A DNA stretch of 64,000 nt from Gluconobacter kondonii (GTDB lineage Bacteria > Pseudomonadota > Alphaproteobacteria > Acetobacterales > Acetobacteraceae). Position 1 is the stretch's first letter. The number at the start of each line of letters is the position of its first letter. The DNA lies in the NCBI RefSeq assembly GCF_002723995.1, contig NZ_BEWP01000002.1, positions 124,001 to 188,000 of the forward strand, written 5' to 3'. The position numbers and the translations under genes are program-made. The notes beneath the pieces are model-generated. The model ran no database searches. It saw nothing but the letters and a program-made list of their open reading frames with translations, and was not told the DNA's origin. This document shows, piece after piece, positions 49,465 through 58,401 of the stretch.

Positions 49465-50823
49465 ATGATCAGCCTGTTCGACCTGTTCAAGATCGGCATC
49501 GGGCCGTCCTCGTCCCATACCATCGGCCCCATGCGCGCGGCCGCCCGCTTTGCGGAGAGCCTGTGCGATGCCCCGGATGTGGCGCGACTGCGGGTAACGC
49601 TTTATGGCTCGCTCGCCTGGACGGCCCGGGGCCACGCGACGGACCGCGCAGTCATTCTCGGGCTGGCGGGAGAAAAGCCCGACACGATGGACCCGGCGCT
49701 CGCAGACGACATCGTGCAGTCCGTGACGCAGGCGCATCTCATTGCGTTCAACGGCCATCCCACGCCGTTCAACCCGGACACGGACATCGTACTCGACACG
49801 AAGACCGTCCCGCCGGTCCATCCCAACACGCTCCAGTTCGAAGCATTCGATTCCACGGACACCCTGCTCGCCTGCGCGCGGTTCTGTTCGGTCGGCGGCG
49901 GCTTCATCGTACCGGAACAGGCCACCGAAACCGCGACCTACGCCCAGCCCGACATGCCGTATGACTTCACCAGCGGCACGGAGCTTCTGGAGCGCACGCA
50001 AAACACGGGGCTCGATATCGCAGGCGTCGTTCTGGCGAATGAAAGTGTGCTACGCCCCCGTACGGAGGTCGAAACCTATCTGGACCGGATCGTCTCCGTG
50101 ATGATGGAGTGCGTGGACGCCGGGCTGCACCGCTCCGGCACGCTGCCGGGACGTCTGAACGTTCGCAGGCGGGCCGCCGCACTCTACGAACGGCTCAAGG
50201 ACCAAAGCCGCAGCAACCAGCCTTCCGCGCACGGCATCATGGACTGGATCAGCCTGTTCGCCATTGCGGTGAACGAGGAAAATGCCGCCGGAGGGCGCGT
50301 CGTCACGGCTCCCACCAATGGCGCTTCGGGCGTGATCCCGGCCGTGCTGCGTTATTACCGGGAGTTCTGCCCCGAATACTCGCTCGACGGACAGCGCCGG
50401 TTTCTGCTGACGGCAGCGGCCATTGGCGGTCTGTTCAAGCTCAATGCGTCAATTTCAGGCGCGGAAGTCGGCTGTCAGGGCGAGGTCGGCGTCGCGTCCT
50501 CAATGGCGGCAGCGGGGCTGGCGGCGGCCTTGGGCGCTACGCCGCTTCAGGTTGAAAATGCCGCCGAAATCGGCATGGAGCATCATCTGGGCATGACCTG
50601 CGACCCGGTGGCGGGGCTGGTGCAGATCCCGTGCATCGAGCGCAATGCGTTCGGCGCGATCAAGGCCATCAACGCGGCATCCCTCGCCATGCATGGCGAC
50701 GGCGCACATCACGTCTCGCTCGATCAGGTCATCCGCACGATGGCCGAGACGGGACGCGACATGAACCACCGCTACAAGGAAACGTCTCTTGGCGGTCTGG
50801 CCGTCAATTTCCCCGAATGCTGA
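49465..50823 (+). CDS. sdaA: L-serine dehydratase, single-chain
   Basis: 452-aa [4Fe-4S] enzyme deaminating L-serine to pyruvate. The beta-domain start [20 protein letters not shown] and the alpha domain with [20 protein letters not shown]-like sequence, [40 protein letters not shown]-type motif and [20 protein letters not shown] are classical. Cluster-ligand cysteines occur in CQGEVG, MTCDP and IPCIE. No spacing from ltaE, whose stop abuts its ATG. Confidence 0.95.
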   Translation: MISLFDLFKIGIGPSSSHTIGPMRAAARFAESLCDAPDVARLRVTLYGSLAWTARGHATDRAVILGLAGEKPDTMDPALADDIVQSVTQAHLIAFNGHPTPFNPDTDIVLDTKTVPPVHPNTLQFEAFDSTDTLLACARFCSVGGGFIVPEQATETATYAQPDMPYDFTSGTELLERTQNTGLDIAGVVLANESVLRPRTEVETYLDRIVSVMMECVDAGLHRSGTLPGRLNVRRRAAALYERLKDQSRSNQPSAHGIMDWISLFAIAVNEENAAGGRVVTAPTNGASGVIPAVLRYYREFCPEYSLDGQRRFLLTAAAIGGLFKLNASISGAEVGCQGEVGVASSMAAAGLAAALGATPLQVENAAEIGMEHHLGMTCDPVAGLVQIPCIERNAFGAIKAINAASLAMHGDGAHHVSLDQVIRTMAETGRDMNHRYKETSLGGLAVNFPEC

Positions 50824-50829
50824 AAGGCC

Positions 50830-51960
50830 TCACGCCGCGGCCATGAACTCCGCGATGGCGTCCGCAGCGCGTTGCGATCCCCCCAAAAGCGGGGTGCCAA
50901 AGGTTTCGTGAAACAGGCTTTCCTGCGCCGGACGATATGCCGCATGGCGTTCCTGCGCGCGGGCAATGGCAGGCATCAGATCGTCCAGATCCTCCACCAC
51001 TTCACCCAGCGTCCAGTGCAGGAAATACGGGTCATCCCGCCATGAGAGTTTGCGCGGATTGAGGAAAACACAGGGGCGCGGAATACCGAGAAACTCGTAA
51101 ACCTGACTGCTGACATCGCCAATATAAAGTGCCGCCTGAGACGTGTAGGTCATGTCCAGCATGGCGGACGACCCGGTATCGACCATCACTTCGGGGCTTC
51201 GCTGCCGCTTGAGCTGACGTTCGCGAATACCGAACCCCTTGTGGAAGGTCTTGATATGCGGCGCCACGACCAGATTATAGTCGCTCTCCCCGCTCTCGCT
51301 CTGGGCCTTGAACCCCCGGATCAGCGGCATCATCCAGCCTGATGCGGAGGTCAGCTTGCGCTGGTAATGCGGGTTATACAGCGCAAACGGGCGACCATTG
51401 CCGAACGCGATCGTCTTTTCGCGCTGCACGGCCTCGAACACATCGAATTTCGGATATCCCACGACCCGCGTGGTTTCCTGCTTCAGAAGGCCCTTGTCCT
51501 GAAAATAGCTCTCGACCTTGGGGCCGGGAACGAGCGTCAGGTCAAAATCCCGCACCAGATGCTCGTCATTGACGTAGCGGTCTCCAGCGCCATGCATCAA
51601 CAGGATGAGTTTCGGGCCGCAAAGCCCCATGTCCTTCAGCACACCGGCCGTATATTCCGTCGCCACCACCGCATCATACTGGTTCAGTTCGGCGATGTTC
51701 TCCCGCAGCACCACCAATCGTTCCTGATCGAGGCGTCTTGCGCGCTTCAGTAGTCGGGCTTTCAAGGATTTCGGAAAAGCCTTCAGCGGCAGGTCAGGCA
51801 CGTCCAGTGCACGACGGATGCGTGCGAGATGCTTCACCGTCTCTGGGAAACTGTAATATTCCACCACCTCATGACCGGGGATCGCGGCCAGTGCGCTGGC
51901 AACGGACGCCGTGTGGTAGCACTGATAGGGTTCGGCAATATAGATGAAGGCGATTTTCAT
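50830..51960 (-). CDS. CDP-glycerol glycerophosphotransferase-like protein
   Basis: 376-aa protein of probable GT-B fold. It reads KIAFIYIAEPYQCYHTASVA, LMHGAGDRYVNDEHLVRDFD, VVGYPKFDVFEA, ALYNPHYQRKLTSASGWM, VAPHIKTFHKGFG and VDTGSSAMLDMTYTSQAALY then IGDVSSQVYEFL, a pattern similar to the teichoic-acid-type CDP-glycerol polymerases used by Gram-negatives for capsule or surface glycans. Donor and acceptor are unknown. Divergent from a flippase-like gene, which suggests a surface-polymer role. Confidence 0.7.
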   Translation of the reverse strand: MKIAFIYIAEPYQCYHTASVASALAAIPGHEVVEYYSFPETVKHLARIRRALDVPDLPLKAFPKSLKARLLKRARRLDQERLVVLRENIAELNQYDAVVATEYTAGVLKDMGLCGPKLILLMHGAGDRYVNDEHLVRDFDLTLVPGPKVESYFQDKGLLKQETTRVVGYPKFDVFEAVQREKTIAFGNGRPFALYNPHYQRKLTSASGWMMPLIRGFKAQSESGESDYNLVVAPHIKTFHKGFGIRERQLKRQRSPEVMVDTGSSAMLDMTYTSQAALYIGDVSSQVYEFLGIPRPCVFLNPRKLSWRDDPYFLHWTLGEVVEDLDDLMPAIARAQERHAAYRPAQESLFHETFGTPLLGGSQRAADAIAEFMAAA

Positions 51961-52192
51961 TAATCAGATGCGTCCTGCCTGAAAAACAGGCCGGAAACCT
52001 GCGCTTTTCGGGATTGAGGCCTTCAGGAGAAGACGGGTCGCCGCAAGATCCCGTCCGCAGAAATCCTGACACCGAAATATGTAACATTTTCTTCATAATC
52101 TCTGACCTCTTTGTGTCAAGAAACCTTCCCGAAATGCTACAATTCGTTACTGGCATAGACACTCCACTGGCTTTGTGGTCAGTAAGGCCCGC

Positions 52193-53503
52193 ATGTCCGG
52201 CGAACGCTCCGTTTTCAAATCCATTTTCAAAAATGTCAGTGTTCTCACCCTCGGTCGCATCGCCAATGCGCTGTGCAGTTTCATCTATATTGCCGTAGCC
52301 GTCCGGGCGCTTGGGCTGTCCGATTTCGGGCTGCTGATTTTGATCCATTCGCTGGCCTCGACCGGCTCCGTCCTGTCGCGGATGCAGTCCTGGCAGACGC
52401 TGATCCGCTTCGGCAGCGACAGCTTCAGCAGCGATGACACAGACCTCCTGCACCGGGTGGTCCATTTCTGCATCCGTCTCGACACGCTTTCGGCGGCGCT
52501 CGCCATCGTGTTCGGCCTCGTGGGCGTGCAGATCTATGGACACACCGCACACTGGTCCGCCCATGTACGGTTTCTGGCGGATCTGTATGTGTGTGTCAGT
52601 CCGCTGATGTATTCAGGCTGGGCGAACGGCATCCTGCGGATGGCAGGGAAATTCCATCTCGTCCCGATCATCGACAGCTGCGCCGCCATCGCCAAGACAT
52701 TCGGCGTGCTTCTGGGCTATGTCCTGCATCTGAAGCTCGGATATTTCCTGTTTGTCTGGGCCATGACAATCGTCATCGATTATGGCTTTTACATTTATTA
52801 TGCGCTGGACATCCTGCACCGGAAATTCAAGTTCCGGTATTTCCGGGCTTTCCGGCACTGGCGCTGGCAGCTTCCGGGCATGTGGCAGTTCACGCGCGCG
52901 GCCAGCATCAACCAAACGCTGGGCAACATCTCGGGCCATGTGGCAACGCTGGTGGTCGGAACAGGTCTCGGACCGGCGGAAGCGGCCGTTTTCCGCGTCT
53001 GCCGTCAGATCGCGGACGGGATCGTCACCCCGGCGCAGCTCATCTCTCCCGTGCTCTATCCCGAACTGGTCCGGATGCGGGACCGGCAGGACTGGCGCGG
53101 CCTCAAGCGCGTAACCTGGAAAATGTTCGGCGTTCTGGGCGGGCTTTCAGTCGTCCTTCTGCTGCTGTCCGCCTTCTTCGGATCGACGATCTTCCGCTTC
53201 CTGCTGCATGTCCATGTGCATCACACGTCGCTCTATATTTCCATCATGCTGCTGGCGGCGGTGTTCAGCCTGCTGGTCATCCCGCTGGAACCGCTGCTGA
53301 TCGTCGTGGGGCATGTGAAGTTCCTCATGAAGAACCGCACCGCCGTCATGGCGATCTATTTCCCGGCGCTCTATGTTCTGACGCGGCATTTCGGCCTCGC
53401 AGGGGCCTGCCTGTCGACGGCGGCGTGTAATGCGACGATCCTGCTGTCGCAAATGCTGGGCGTCTGGTTCTTCTACGACCGGATCGGCAAGGCGGAGCGC
53501 TGA
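52193..53503 (+). CDS. Wzx-like polysaccharide flippase/MOP-family membrane protein
   Basis: 436-aa polytopic protein with about 12 hydrophobic helices. The opening SIFKNVSVLTLGRIANALCS followed by RALGLSDFGLLILIHSLAS is typical of Wzx/RfbX-type exporters that flip lipid-linked oligosaccharides across the inner membrane; ASINQTLGNISGHVATLVVG is the seventh-helix region. The ATG at 52193 has TAAGG 6-7 bases upstream. It faces the CDP-glycerol-like gene across a 230-bp region, and no other glycan genes are nearby. Confidence 0.82.
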   Translation: MSGERSVFKSIFKNVSVLTLGRIANALCSFIYIAVAVRALGLSDFGLLILIHSLASTGSVLSRMQSWQTLIRFGSDSFSSDDTDLLHRVVHFCIRLDTLSAALAIVFGLVGVQIYGHTAHWSAHVRFLADLYVCVSPLMYSGWANGILRMAGKFHLVPIIDSCAAIAKTFGVLLGYVLHLKLGYFLFVWAMTIVIDYGFYIYYALDILHRKFKFRYFRAFRHWRWQLPGMWQFTRAASINQTLGNISGHVATLVVGTGLGPAEAAVFRVCRQIADGIVTPAQLISPVLYPELVRMRDRQDWRGLKRVTWKMFGVLGGLSVVLLLLSAFFGSTIFRFLLHVHVHHTSLYISIMLLAAVFSLLVIPLEPLLIVVGHVKFLMKNRTAVMAIYFPALYVLTRHFGLAGACLSTAACNATILLSQMLGVWFFYDRIGKAER

Positions 53504-53510
53504 TCCCGGA

Positions 53511-53825
53511 TCAGTGCAGAAGATGCGTGGCGTGGGAAGAGTGATGGAACACGGCATACCCCGTCACCGCCACTTCCACGAAGACCAGTTCCAGAACGAG
53601 CAGGATCTTTTTGCGGGTTGAAAGCGCCCTGAAGCGGGTCTTGATCTTCGCGTCGTCTCCGGTCGCAGCCCATGCGATGGCAGCGAACCAGCCTGCAAAT
53701 GTAAAAGCAAACGCCAGATTGACCACAAACGCCTCACGCCAGTGAACTTTGCGGGTACAAAGCGCAATGATCGTTGGGAGAAAAGTCAGCGCCAGCAAAG
53801 CCAGCGCTCCACCGACGAATTTCAT
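53511..53825 (-). CDS. Small membrane protein, superinfection-immunity (Imm) family-like
   Basis: 104-aa protein with two or three hydrophobic helices, GGALALLALTFLPTIIALCT and NLAFAFTFAGWFAAIAWAAT. The LPTIIAL, then VNLAFAFTFAGWFAAIAWA pattern resembles the Imm superinfection-immunity family first seen in phage T4, here on a chromosome without other phage genes. Any immunity role is unproven; many chromosomal members are of unknown function. The ATG at 53825 has a weak ribosome-binding site. Confidence 0.7.
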   Translation of the reverse strand: MKFVGGALALLALTFLPTIIALCTRKVHWREAFVVNLAFAFTFAGWFAAIAWAATGDDAKIKTRFRALSTRKKILLVLELVFVEVAVTGYAVFHHSSHATHLLH

Positions 53826-53907
53826 GACAGTAATCAGGTGCACGACAACACGGTCCCGGGCAGGTGAAAGTCCGAGAGTATTTCGGGTTCGATATAAAAA
53901 CAAACAT

Positions 53908-53945
53908 AAAAAAAGGCGGGAAGGTCTGACCTTTCCCGCCTTTTT
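53908..53945 (-). terminator. Terminator after degP
   Basis: Stem AAAAAGGCGGGAAGGTC / GACCTTTCCCGCCTTTTT with one bulged T and poly-A/poly-T outer arms, 18 bp after the degP stop reading leftward. Confidence 0.9.
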
Positions 53946-53962
53946 GAGTTCTGACGTGCCTC

Positions 53963-55510
53963 TTACTGGGCGTCGTCGGAGCTGTCGTCATCCGAACCGG
54001 TCGGGGAGACGGCTACGAAAAGCTGCTGCCCGTCACGCAGGATGCGCAGGAGCGGCGGCTGCTTGCGGCCCAGCGCGTCATGCACCTGCGCGACGACGGC
54101 CTTGGGCGACGGCGTAACGTGATTGCCAACCGCCACAACAATATCACCCGGACGGATGCCAGCCTGATCGGCAGGTGAACCCTGCACGACATCAGCCACG
54201 ACTGCGCCCTGCACACTATCGTCCAGACCCAGTTCCTGACGCGCACGCGGTGTCAGAGAGGCTAGCGACACACCCAGCTTACCCGCACCGGACTGCGCGC
54301 TGTCGGTCGCATCACCCGAAGCATGATCCTGCGCGGACAGATTGCCGACCGTGAAGTTCAGCGTCATTGGCTTGCTGTCACGCAGCAGCCCCAGCGTCGC
54401 CTGCGTGCCCGGCGCAATGGAAACGACCTTCACCGCCAGATCATGACCGTTCTTGATCGGTTTGCCGTTCAGCGTGGTGACGACGTCGCCGCTCTTGATG
54501 CCAGCCTTCTCAGCCGGGCTGCCCTTGGAGACAGACGCCACCAGCGTTCCGTGCGGCGGCGCGCCCGGCTCGGGGGACTGGAGGTTCAGGGCCTGCGCCA
54601 TCGTGGGCGAGATGTCCTGCCCTTCAATGCCGAGATAGCCGCGCGTGACATGGCCGGTCTTTTCAAGCTGGCTCACGACGGATCTGACAGTATCGGACGG
54701 AATGGCGAACCCGATGCCGATCGAGCCACCACCATTGGGCGAAATAATCATGGAATTGATACCCACGACCTTGCCGTCCTGCGTAAACAGCGGGCCGCCG
54801 GAGTTGCCATGATTGATCGGCGCATCGACCTGAATGAAGTCGTTATAGGCGCCCGAATGCAGGTCACGACCCAGCGCGGAGACGATACCCGCCGTCACCG
54901 TGCCGCCCAGACCATAGGGATTGCCCACGGCAATGACCCATTCGCCCGGCTGAACCTCGTCGGAATCGCCCAGTTCGATGAAGGGCAGCTTGCCGGTCGG
55001 CTTGACGCGCAGGAGGGCGATATCCGTCTTCGGATCGCGGCCGATGATCTTGGCCGGAAGCGTCGTGCCGTCATCGAGCGTGACCGTCACCTTGGTCGCA
55101 CCGTTCACAACGTGGTTGTTCGTCACGACATAGCCGTCAGACGAGATGATGAAACCCGAACCGCGGGCTTCGACCGTGCGGTTGGGCTGCTGCTGTTGCG
55201 GCATCATCTGGAACGGGAAGGGAAACGGGAACGGCGAACCCTGTCCCATACCACCGCCACCGCCGCCCGGACCGTTTTCCTCTTCTTCCGCCACATCCGC
55301 CTTGATATGGGACGTGATGGACACGACAGCGGGCTTCACCTGCTTGACGAGCGTGACGAAATTGGGGAGCGCCTGAACGCCCGTCTGGGGCTTGATGGCG
55401 CCGCTGGGTGCTGTGGCAGCGGGCGTTGTGTCCGCAAAAGCGAAGGGGGCTGCGACCAGCATGGTGGTTGCAGCGAGAGCGGACAGGGACGTGCGAAAGC
55501 GTGTGGTCAT
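53963..55510 (-). CDS. degP: DegP/HtrA periplasmic serine protease
   Basis: 515-aa protein: signal peptide (SLSALAATTMLVAAPFAFA), trypsin-like domain with catalytic His in VVTNNHVVNGA, Asp in DIALLRVK and Ser in GNSGGPLFTQ, then two PDZ domains (GTLVASVSKGSPAEKAGIKS and GAVVADVVQGSPADQAGIRP). Before the catalytic core lies a low-complexity Gly/Pro/Phe segment (GGGGGGMGQGSPFPFPFPF). It degrades or refolds misfolded envelope proteins under stress. Monocistronic. Confidence 0.95.
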   Translation of the reverse strand: MTTRFRTSLSALAATTMLVAAPFAFADTTPAATAPSGAIKPQTGVQALPNFVTLVKQVKPAVVSITSHIKADVAEEEENGPGGGGGGMGQGSPFPFPFPFQMMPQQQQPNRTVEARGSGFIISSDGYVVTNNHVVNGATKVTVTLDDGTTLPAKIIGRDPKTDIALLRVKPTGKLPFIELGDSDEVQPGEWVIAVGNPYGLGGTVTAGIVSALGRDLHSGAYNDFIQVDAPINHGNSGGPLFTQDGKVVGINSMIISPNGGGSIGIGFAIPSDTVRSVVSQLEKTGHVTRGYLGIEGQDISPTMAQALNLQSPEPGAPPHGTLVASVSKGSPAEKAGIKSGDVVTTLNGKPIKNGHDLAVKVVSIAPGTQATLGLLRDSKPMTLNFTVGNLSAQDHASGDATDSAQSGAGKLGVSLASLTPRARQELGLDDSVQGAVVADVVQGSPADQAGIRPGDIVVAVGNHVTPSPKAVVAQVHDALGRKQPPLLRILRDGQQLFVAVSPTGSDDDSSDDAQ

Positions 55511-55644
55511 ATCAATCCCGACTTGTTGCGAAACATCGTGGCTTATAGCGCTGAACTATGAACCCTGTTCCCGTTCCACAAGCTGACCGCCGGGTGAAAC
55601 ATCCGTAAGTTCGTGACGGACTGTGAATTTCGCCCGCCGCAACC

Positions 55645-56136
55645 TCATTCTGCGATGGGTTTGCGGAGTTTGCGGAAGAAGTCTTTCAGCAGCGCCGACG
55701 CCTCACGCTCGCACACGCCGCCGATCACTTCAGGGCGGTGCAGACAGGACGGACGCTCGAAAATGCGCGGCCCGTGCTCCACGCCGCCGCCTTTGGGATC
55801 ATAAGCGCCGAACACGACCCGCCCGATCCGGAAATGCACAATCGCCGCCGCACACATCGGACACGGCTCCAGCGTCACAACCAGCGTGCAGTCCGTCAGA
55901 CGCGGACTTTGCAGACGCGCAGCCGCCTCCCGCATCGCCAGAAGCTCGGCATGGGCGGAGGCGTCATGCACGCCCTCGACGTGATTGCGCGCCACCCCCA
56001 GAACCCGTCCGTTCGGGGCTAGCACGACCGCGCCGACCGGCACCTCGCCACACGAGGCCGCCTCCCGCGCGGCTTGGAGCGCGGTCTGCATCGCCGGACC
56101 GATATCCGTGTAAATCCTTGTCTGCCCCTGACTCAT
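55645..56136 (-). CDS. tadA: tRNA-specific adenosine deaminase (TadA-like)
   Basis: 163-aa zinc deaminase that makes inosine 34 in tRNA-Arg(ACG). The zinc site is HAELLAMREA with the proton-shuttling Glu and LEPCPMCAAAIVHFRIGRVV. VFGAYDPKGGGVEHG agrees with TadA, although small-molecule or guanine deaminases share the fold. The ATG at 56136 lacks a good ribosome-binding site. It starts only 6 bp from the divergent amidotransferase gene, so both promoters must lie inside the opposite gene or be leaderless. Confidence 0.85.
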   Translation of the reverse strand: MSQGQTRIYTDIGPAMQTALQAAREAASCGEVPVGAVVLAPNGRVLGVARNHVEGVHDASAHAELLAMREAAARLQSPRLTDCTLVVTLEPCPMCAAAIVHFRIGRVVFGAYDPKGGGVEHGPRIFERPSCLHRPEVIGGVCEREASALLKDFFRKLRKPIAE

Positions 56137-56142
56137 GATGCG

Positions 56143-56877
56143 ATGATGCGGCGCATGACCCCTCCCCGTCCATCCCCTTCGCATCGCGCGCCGCTGATCG
56201 GTCTGACGCTGGATCATGAACCCGGCGGGCCGGGGCAGTTCTCGCGTTATCCCTTCCATGCCCTGCGGGAGAATTACCTGAGCGCCGTGAGCGCCGCCGG
56301 GGGAATGCCGGTGTGTCTGGGTTATGACTGCGATGCCGAAGCCCTGATGGCACGGCTGGACGGGCTGATCGTTACAGGCGGCGCGTTCGATGTCGATCCG
56401 GCACTTTATGACGAGCCCCCGCACCCGCTGACCAGCCCGCACCCGGCCCGCACCACCGCCGAACTGGCGCTCCTGCGGGTCGCACTGGCGCAGGGCAAGC
56501 CGGTTCTAGGCATCTGCGGCGGAATGCAGCTTCTGGCGGTACATGCCGGAGGCACGCTGATCCAGCATCTTCCGGAAGAGCTGCAACACGAACAGCCCAA
56601 CCCGCGCCACGAACCCGGCCATGACATCGACATCGTCCCCGGCACGAAACTCGCGCGGATCGTGGGGGCGGAGCGCATGAGCGTGAACTCCTCGCATCAT
56701 CAAGCCGTCCGCGACCCCGGACGGGCCAAAATCTGCGCTTATGCGCCGGATGGCACCATCGAAGCGATCGAGCTTGATGGCCCCGGTTTTGCCATTGGCG
56801 TACAGTGGCACCCCGAATTCTCCCTCGACCCCGGCGACCGTCGCCTGTATGCGGCGCTTGTGGAGACTGCACGATGA
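56143..56877 (+). CDS. Class I glutamine amidotransferase / PuuD-like gamma-glutamyl hydrolase
   Basis: 244-aa peptidase C26 family protein. Catalytic Cys in LGICGGMQLLAVHAGG, His and Glu in IGVQWHPEFSLDPGD, with the C26 features ENYLSAVSAAGGMPVCLG and GLIVTGGAFDVDPALY. It resembles PuuD, which releases GABA from gamma-glutamyl-GABA. Three in-frame ATGs (56143, 56146, 56155) lie close together and none has a clear ribosome-binding site. Its stop overlaps rluB (ATGA). Confidence 0.88.
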   Translation: MMRRMTPPRPSPSHRAPLIGLTLDHEPGGPGQFSRYPFHALRENYLSAVSAAGGMPVCLGYDCDAEALMARLDGLIVTGGAFDVDPALYDEPPHPLTSPHPARTTAELALLRVALAQGKPVLGICGGMQLLAVHAGGTLIQHLPEELQHEQPNPRHEPGHDIDIVPGTKLARIVGAERMSVNSSHHQAVRDPGRAKICAYAPDGTIEAIELDGPGFAIGVQWHPEFSLDPGDRRLYAALVETAR

Positions 56878-57710
56878 CCGACGACAACACCGAAAACACC
56901 GCCCCCGAGATGCCCGAAATCTCTGACCTGCATGAGGACACTGCGCCCGAGACGGACGCAGCAGCCCCGAGAGGCGAACGCATCGCCAAGGCGCTGGCCC
57001 GCGCCGGCGTGGCCAGCCGCCGCGATATCGAACGCATGATCGAGGACGGACGCATCAAACTGGGCGGACAGATCGTCACGCATCCGGCGACTTTCGTGCA
57101 GCCGGGCGACATCATGCTGGTGGACGGCAAACCCGTGGACTCCCCCGAGCGCACGCGTTTGTGGCGCTACCACAAGCCCGACGGCCTGATGACGACCCAC
57201 AAGGACCCGGAAGGCCGTAAAACGGTATTCGACACGCTGCCCGAAGGTCTGCCGCGCGTCATCAGCGTGGGACGTCTGGATATCAATTCCGAAGGTCTGC
57301 TGCTGCTGACCAATGACGGCGAACTGGCCCGCCGCCTCGAACTACCCGGCAATTCCTGGGTCCGCCGCTACCGCGTGCGCGTTTTCGGTGTTGTGGACGA
57401 AAAGCGTCTGGCCTCACTGATCAATGGTTTCGACTATGACGGCGTGCGCTACGGTTCCATCGAAGCCGCACTGGACTCGAAAAAAGGCGACAATGCCTGG
57501 CTCACGGTCAGTCTGCGTGAAGGCAAGAACCGTGAAATCCGGCGCGTCATGGAAGGTCTGAACCTGCATGTCAGCCGCCTGATCCGCCTGTCCTACGGCC
57601 CGTTCCAGCTTGGCTCGCTGAAAGCGCGCGAGCTGGAGGAAGTTCCCGGCAAGACCCTGCGCGAGCAGTTGCCGGACCTCCCCGCCCCGAAGCGTCATCG
57701 GACGCGCTGA
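56874..57710 (+). CDS. rluB: rRNA pseudouridine synthase, RluB/RsuA family
   Basis: 278-aa enzyme with an acidic, low-complexity N-terminus (TAPEMPEISDLHEDTAPETD), an S4 RNA-binding domain (ERIAKALARAGVASRRDIER) and a catalytic domain with the Asp motif in SVGRLDINSEGLLLLTNDGE. SLREGKNREIRRVMEGLNL is the closing signature of the RsuA/RluB/E/F group. RluB would modify 23S rRNA; RluE or RsuA cannot be fully excluded. The ATG lies in an ATGA overlap with the amidotransferase gene. rsmD follows after 3 bp. Confidence 0.9.
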   Translation: MTDDNTENTAPEMPEISDLHEDTAPETDAAAPRGERIAKALARAGVASRRDIERMIEDGRIKLGGQIVTHPATFVQPGDIMLVDGKPVDSPERTRLWRYHKPDGLMTTHKDPEGRKTVFDTLPEGLPRVISVGRLDINSEGLLLLTNDGELARRLELPGNSWVRRYRVRVFGVVDEKRLASLINGFDYDGVRYGSIEAALDSKKGDNAWLTVSLREGKNREIRRVMEGLNLHVSRLIRLSYGPFQLGSLKARELEEVPGKTLREQLPDLPAPKRHRTR

Positions 57711-57713
57711 TCC

Positions 57714-58313
57714 ATGCGGATTGTTGGAGGAGACAACAAGGGCCGCGCCCTGACCGCGCCGTCGGGAACCAGCACGCGCCCCACGTCAGACCGCACGCGG
57801 CAGGCGATTTTCGACATGCTCGCTCATGCGCCGTGGTACGGGCAGGAGGAGCTGGAAAAGGCTTCCGTGCTGGACTGCTACGCCGGAACCGGCGCGCTGG
57901 GGCTCGAAGCCCTGTCGCGCGGGGCGGAAAAAGCCGCGTTCATCGAACGCGACCGCAGTGCGCTCTCGGCCCTGCGGATCAATCTGGACATCTGCAAGGC
58001 TCGGGACCGTTCCCGCGTGCTGAGTTGCAGCGTCACGCATCCGCCCAAGGCCACGGAACCCTACACGCTGGTTTTCCTCGACCCGCCCTATGGCAAGGGG
58101 CTTGTCGAATCGGGTCTGCGGGCGCTGGCGCGGAACGGCTGGCTGGCGCAGGGCGCGCTGATCGTGGCCGAAACGGGCGCCACGGAAGAATTTACGCCCA
58201 TCATGCCACCTTCTGAACACTTTATGCCCACACTCACGCCAGAAATCCTCTGTGAACGCCGTTTTGGCGCGGCAAAGGTGACGATCTGGAAGCATTCCTC
58301 CACTTTTCCTTAA
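57714..58313 (+). CDS. rsmD: 16S rRNA (guanine966-N2)-methyltransferase RsmD
   Basis: 199-aa SAM-dependent enzyme. It begins MRIVGGDNKGRALTAPSG with TRPTSDRTRQAIFDMLAH, followed by the SAM motif VLDCYAGTGALGLEALSRGA and the catalytic NPPY-type motif LDPPYGKGL. All are RsmD hallmarks. Part of an operon with the amidotransferase and rluB, joining two rRNA modification enzymes. Confidence 0.95.
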   Translation: MRIVGGDNKGRALTAPSGTSTRPTSDRTRQAIFDMLAHAPWYGQEELEKASVLDCYAGTGALGLEALSRGAEKAAFIERDRSALSALRINLDICKARDRSRVLSCSVTHPPKATEPYTLVFLDPPYGKGLVESGLRALARNGWLAQGALIVAETGATEEFTPIMPPSEHFMPTLTPEILCERRFGAAKVTIWKHSSTFP

Positions 58314-58401
58314 TTTTCCCTCTGTATTCAGTACCCTGTCGGCTATAGTTCAGAGTGAATTTTACAAGCCGCAATCCAGAAAAACGACGGGGTGACGAGA
58401 C

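Noticed and set aside
48313-50001. Long minus-strand frame (562 codons) across ltaE and sdaA
   Set aside because: The plus strand encodes two textbook enzymes with correct starts; the minus-strand product is Arg-rich without domains.
54323-55561. Long plus-strand frame opposite degP
   Set aside because: Antisense shadow of degP; no signal, domain or ribosome-binding site.
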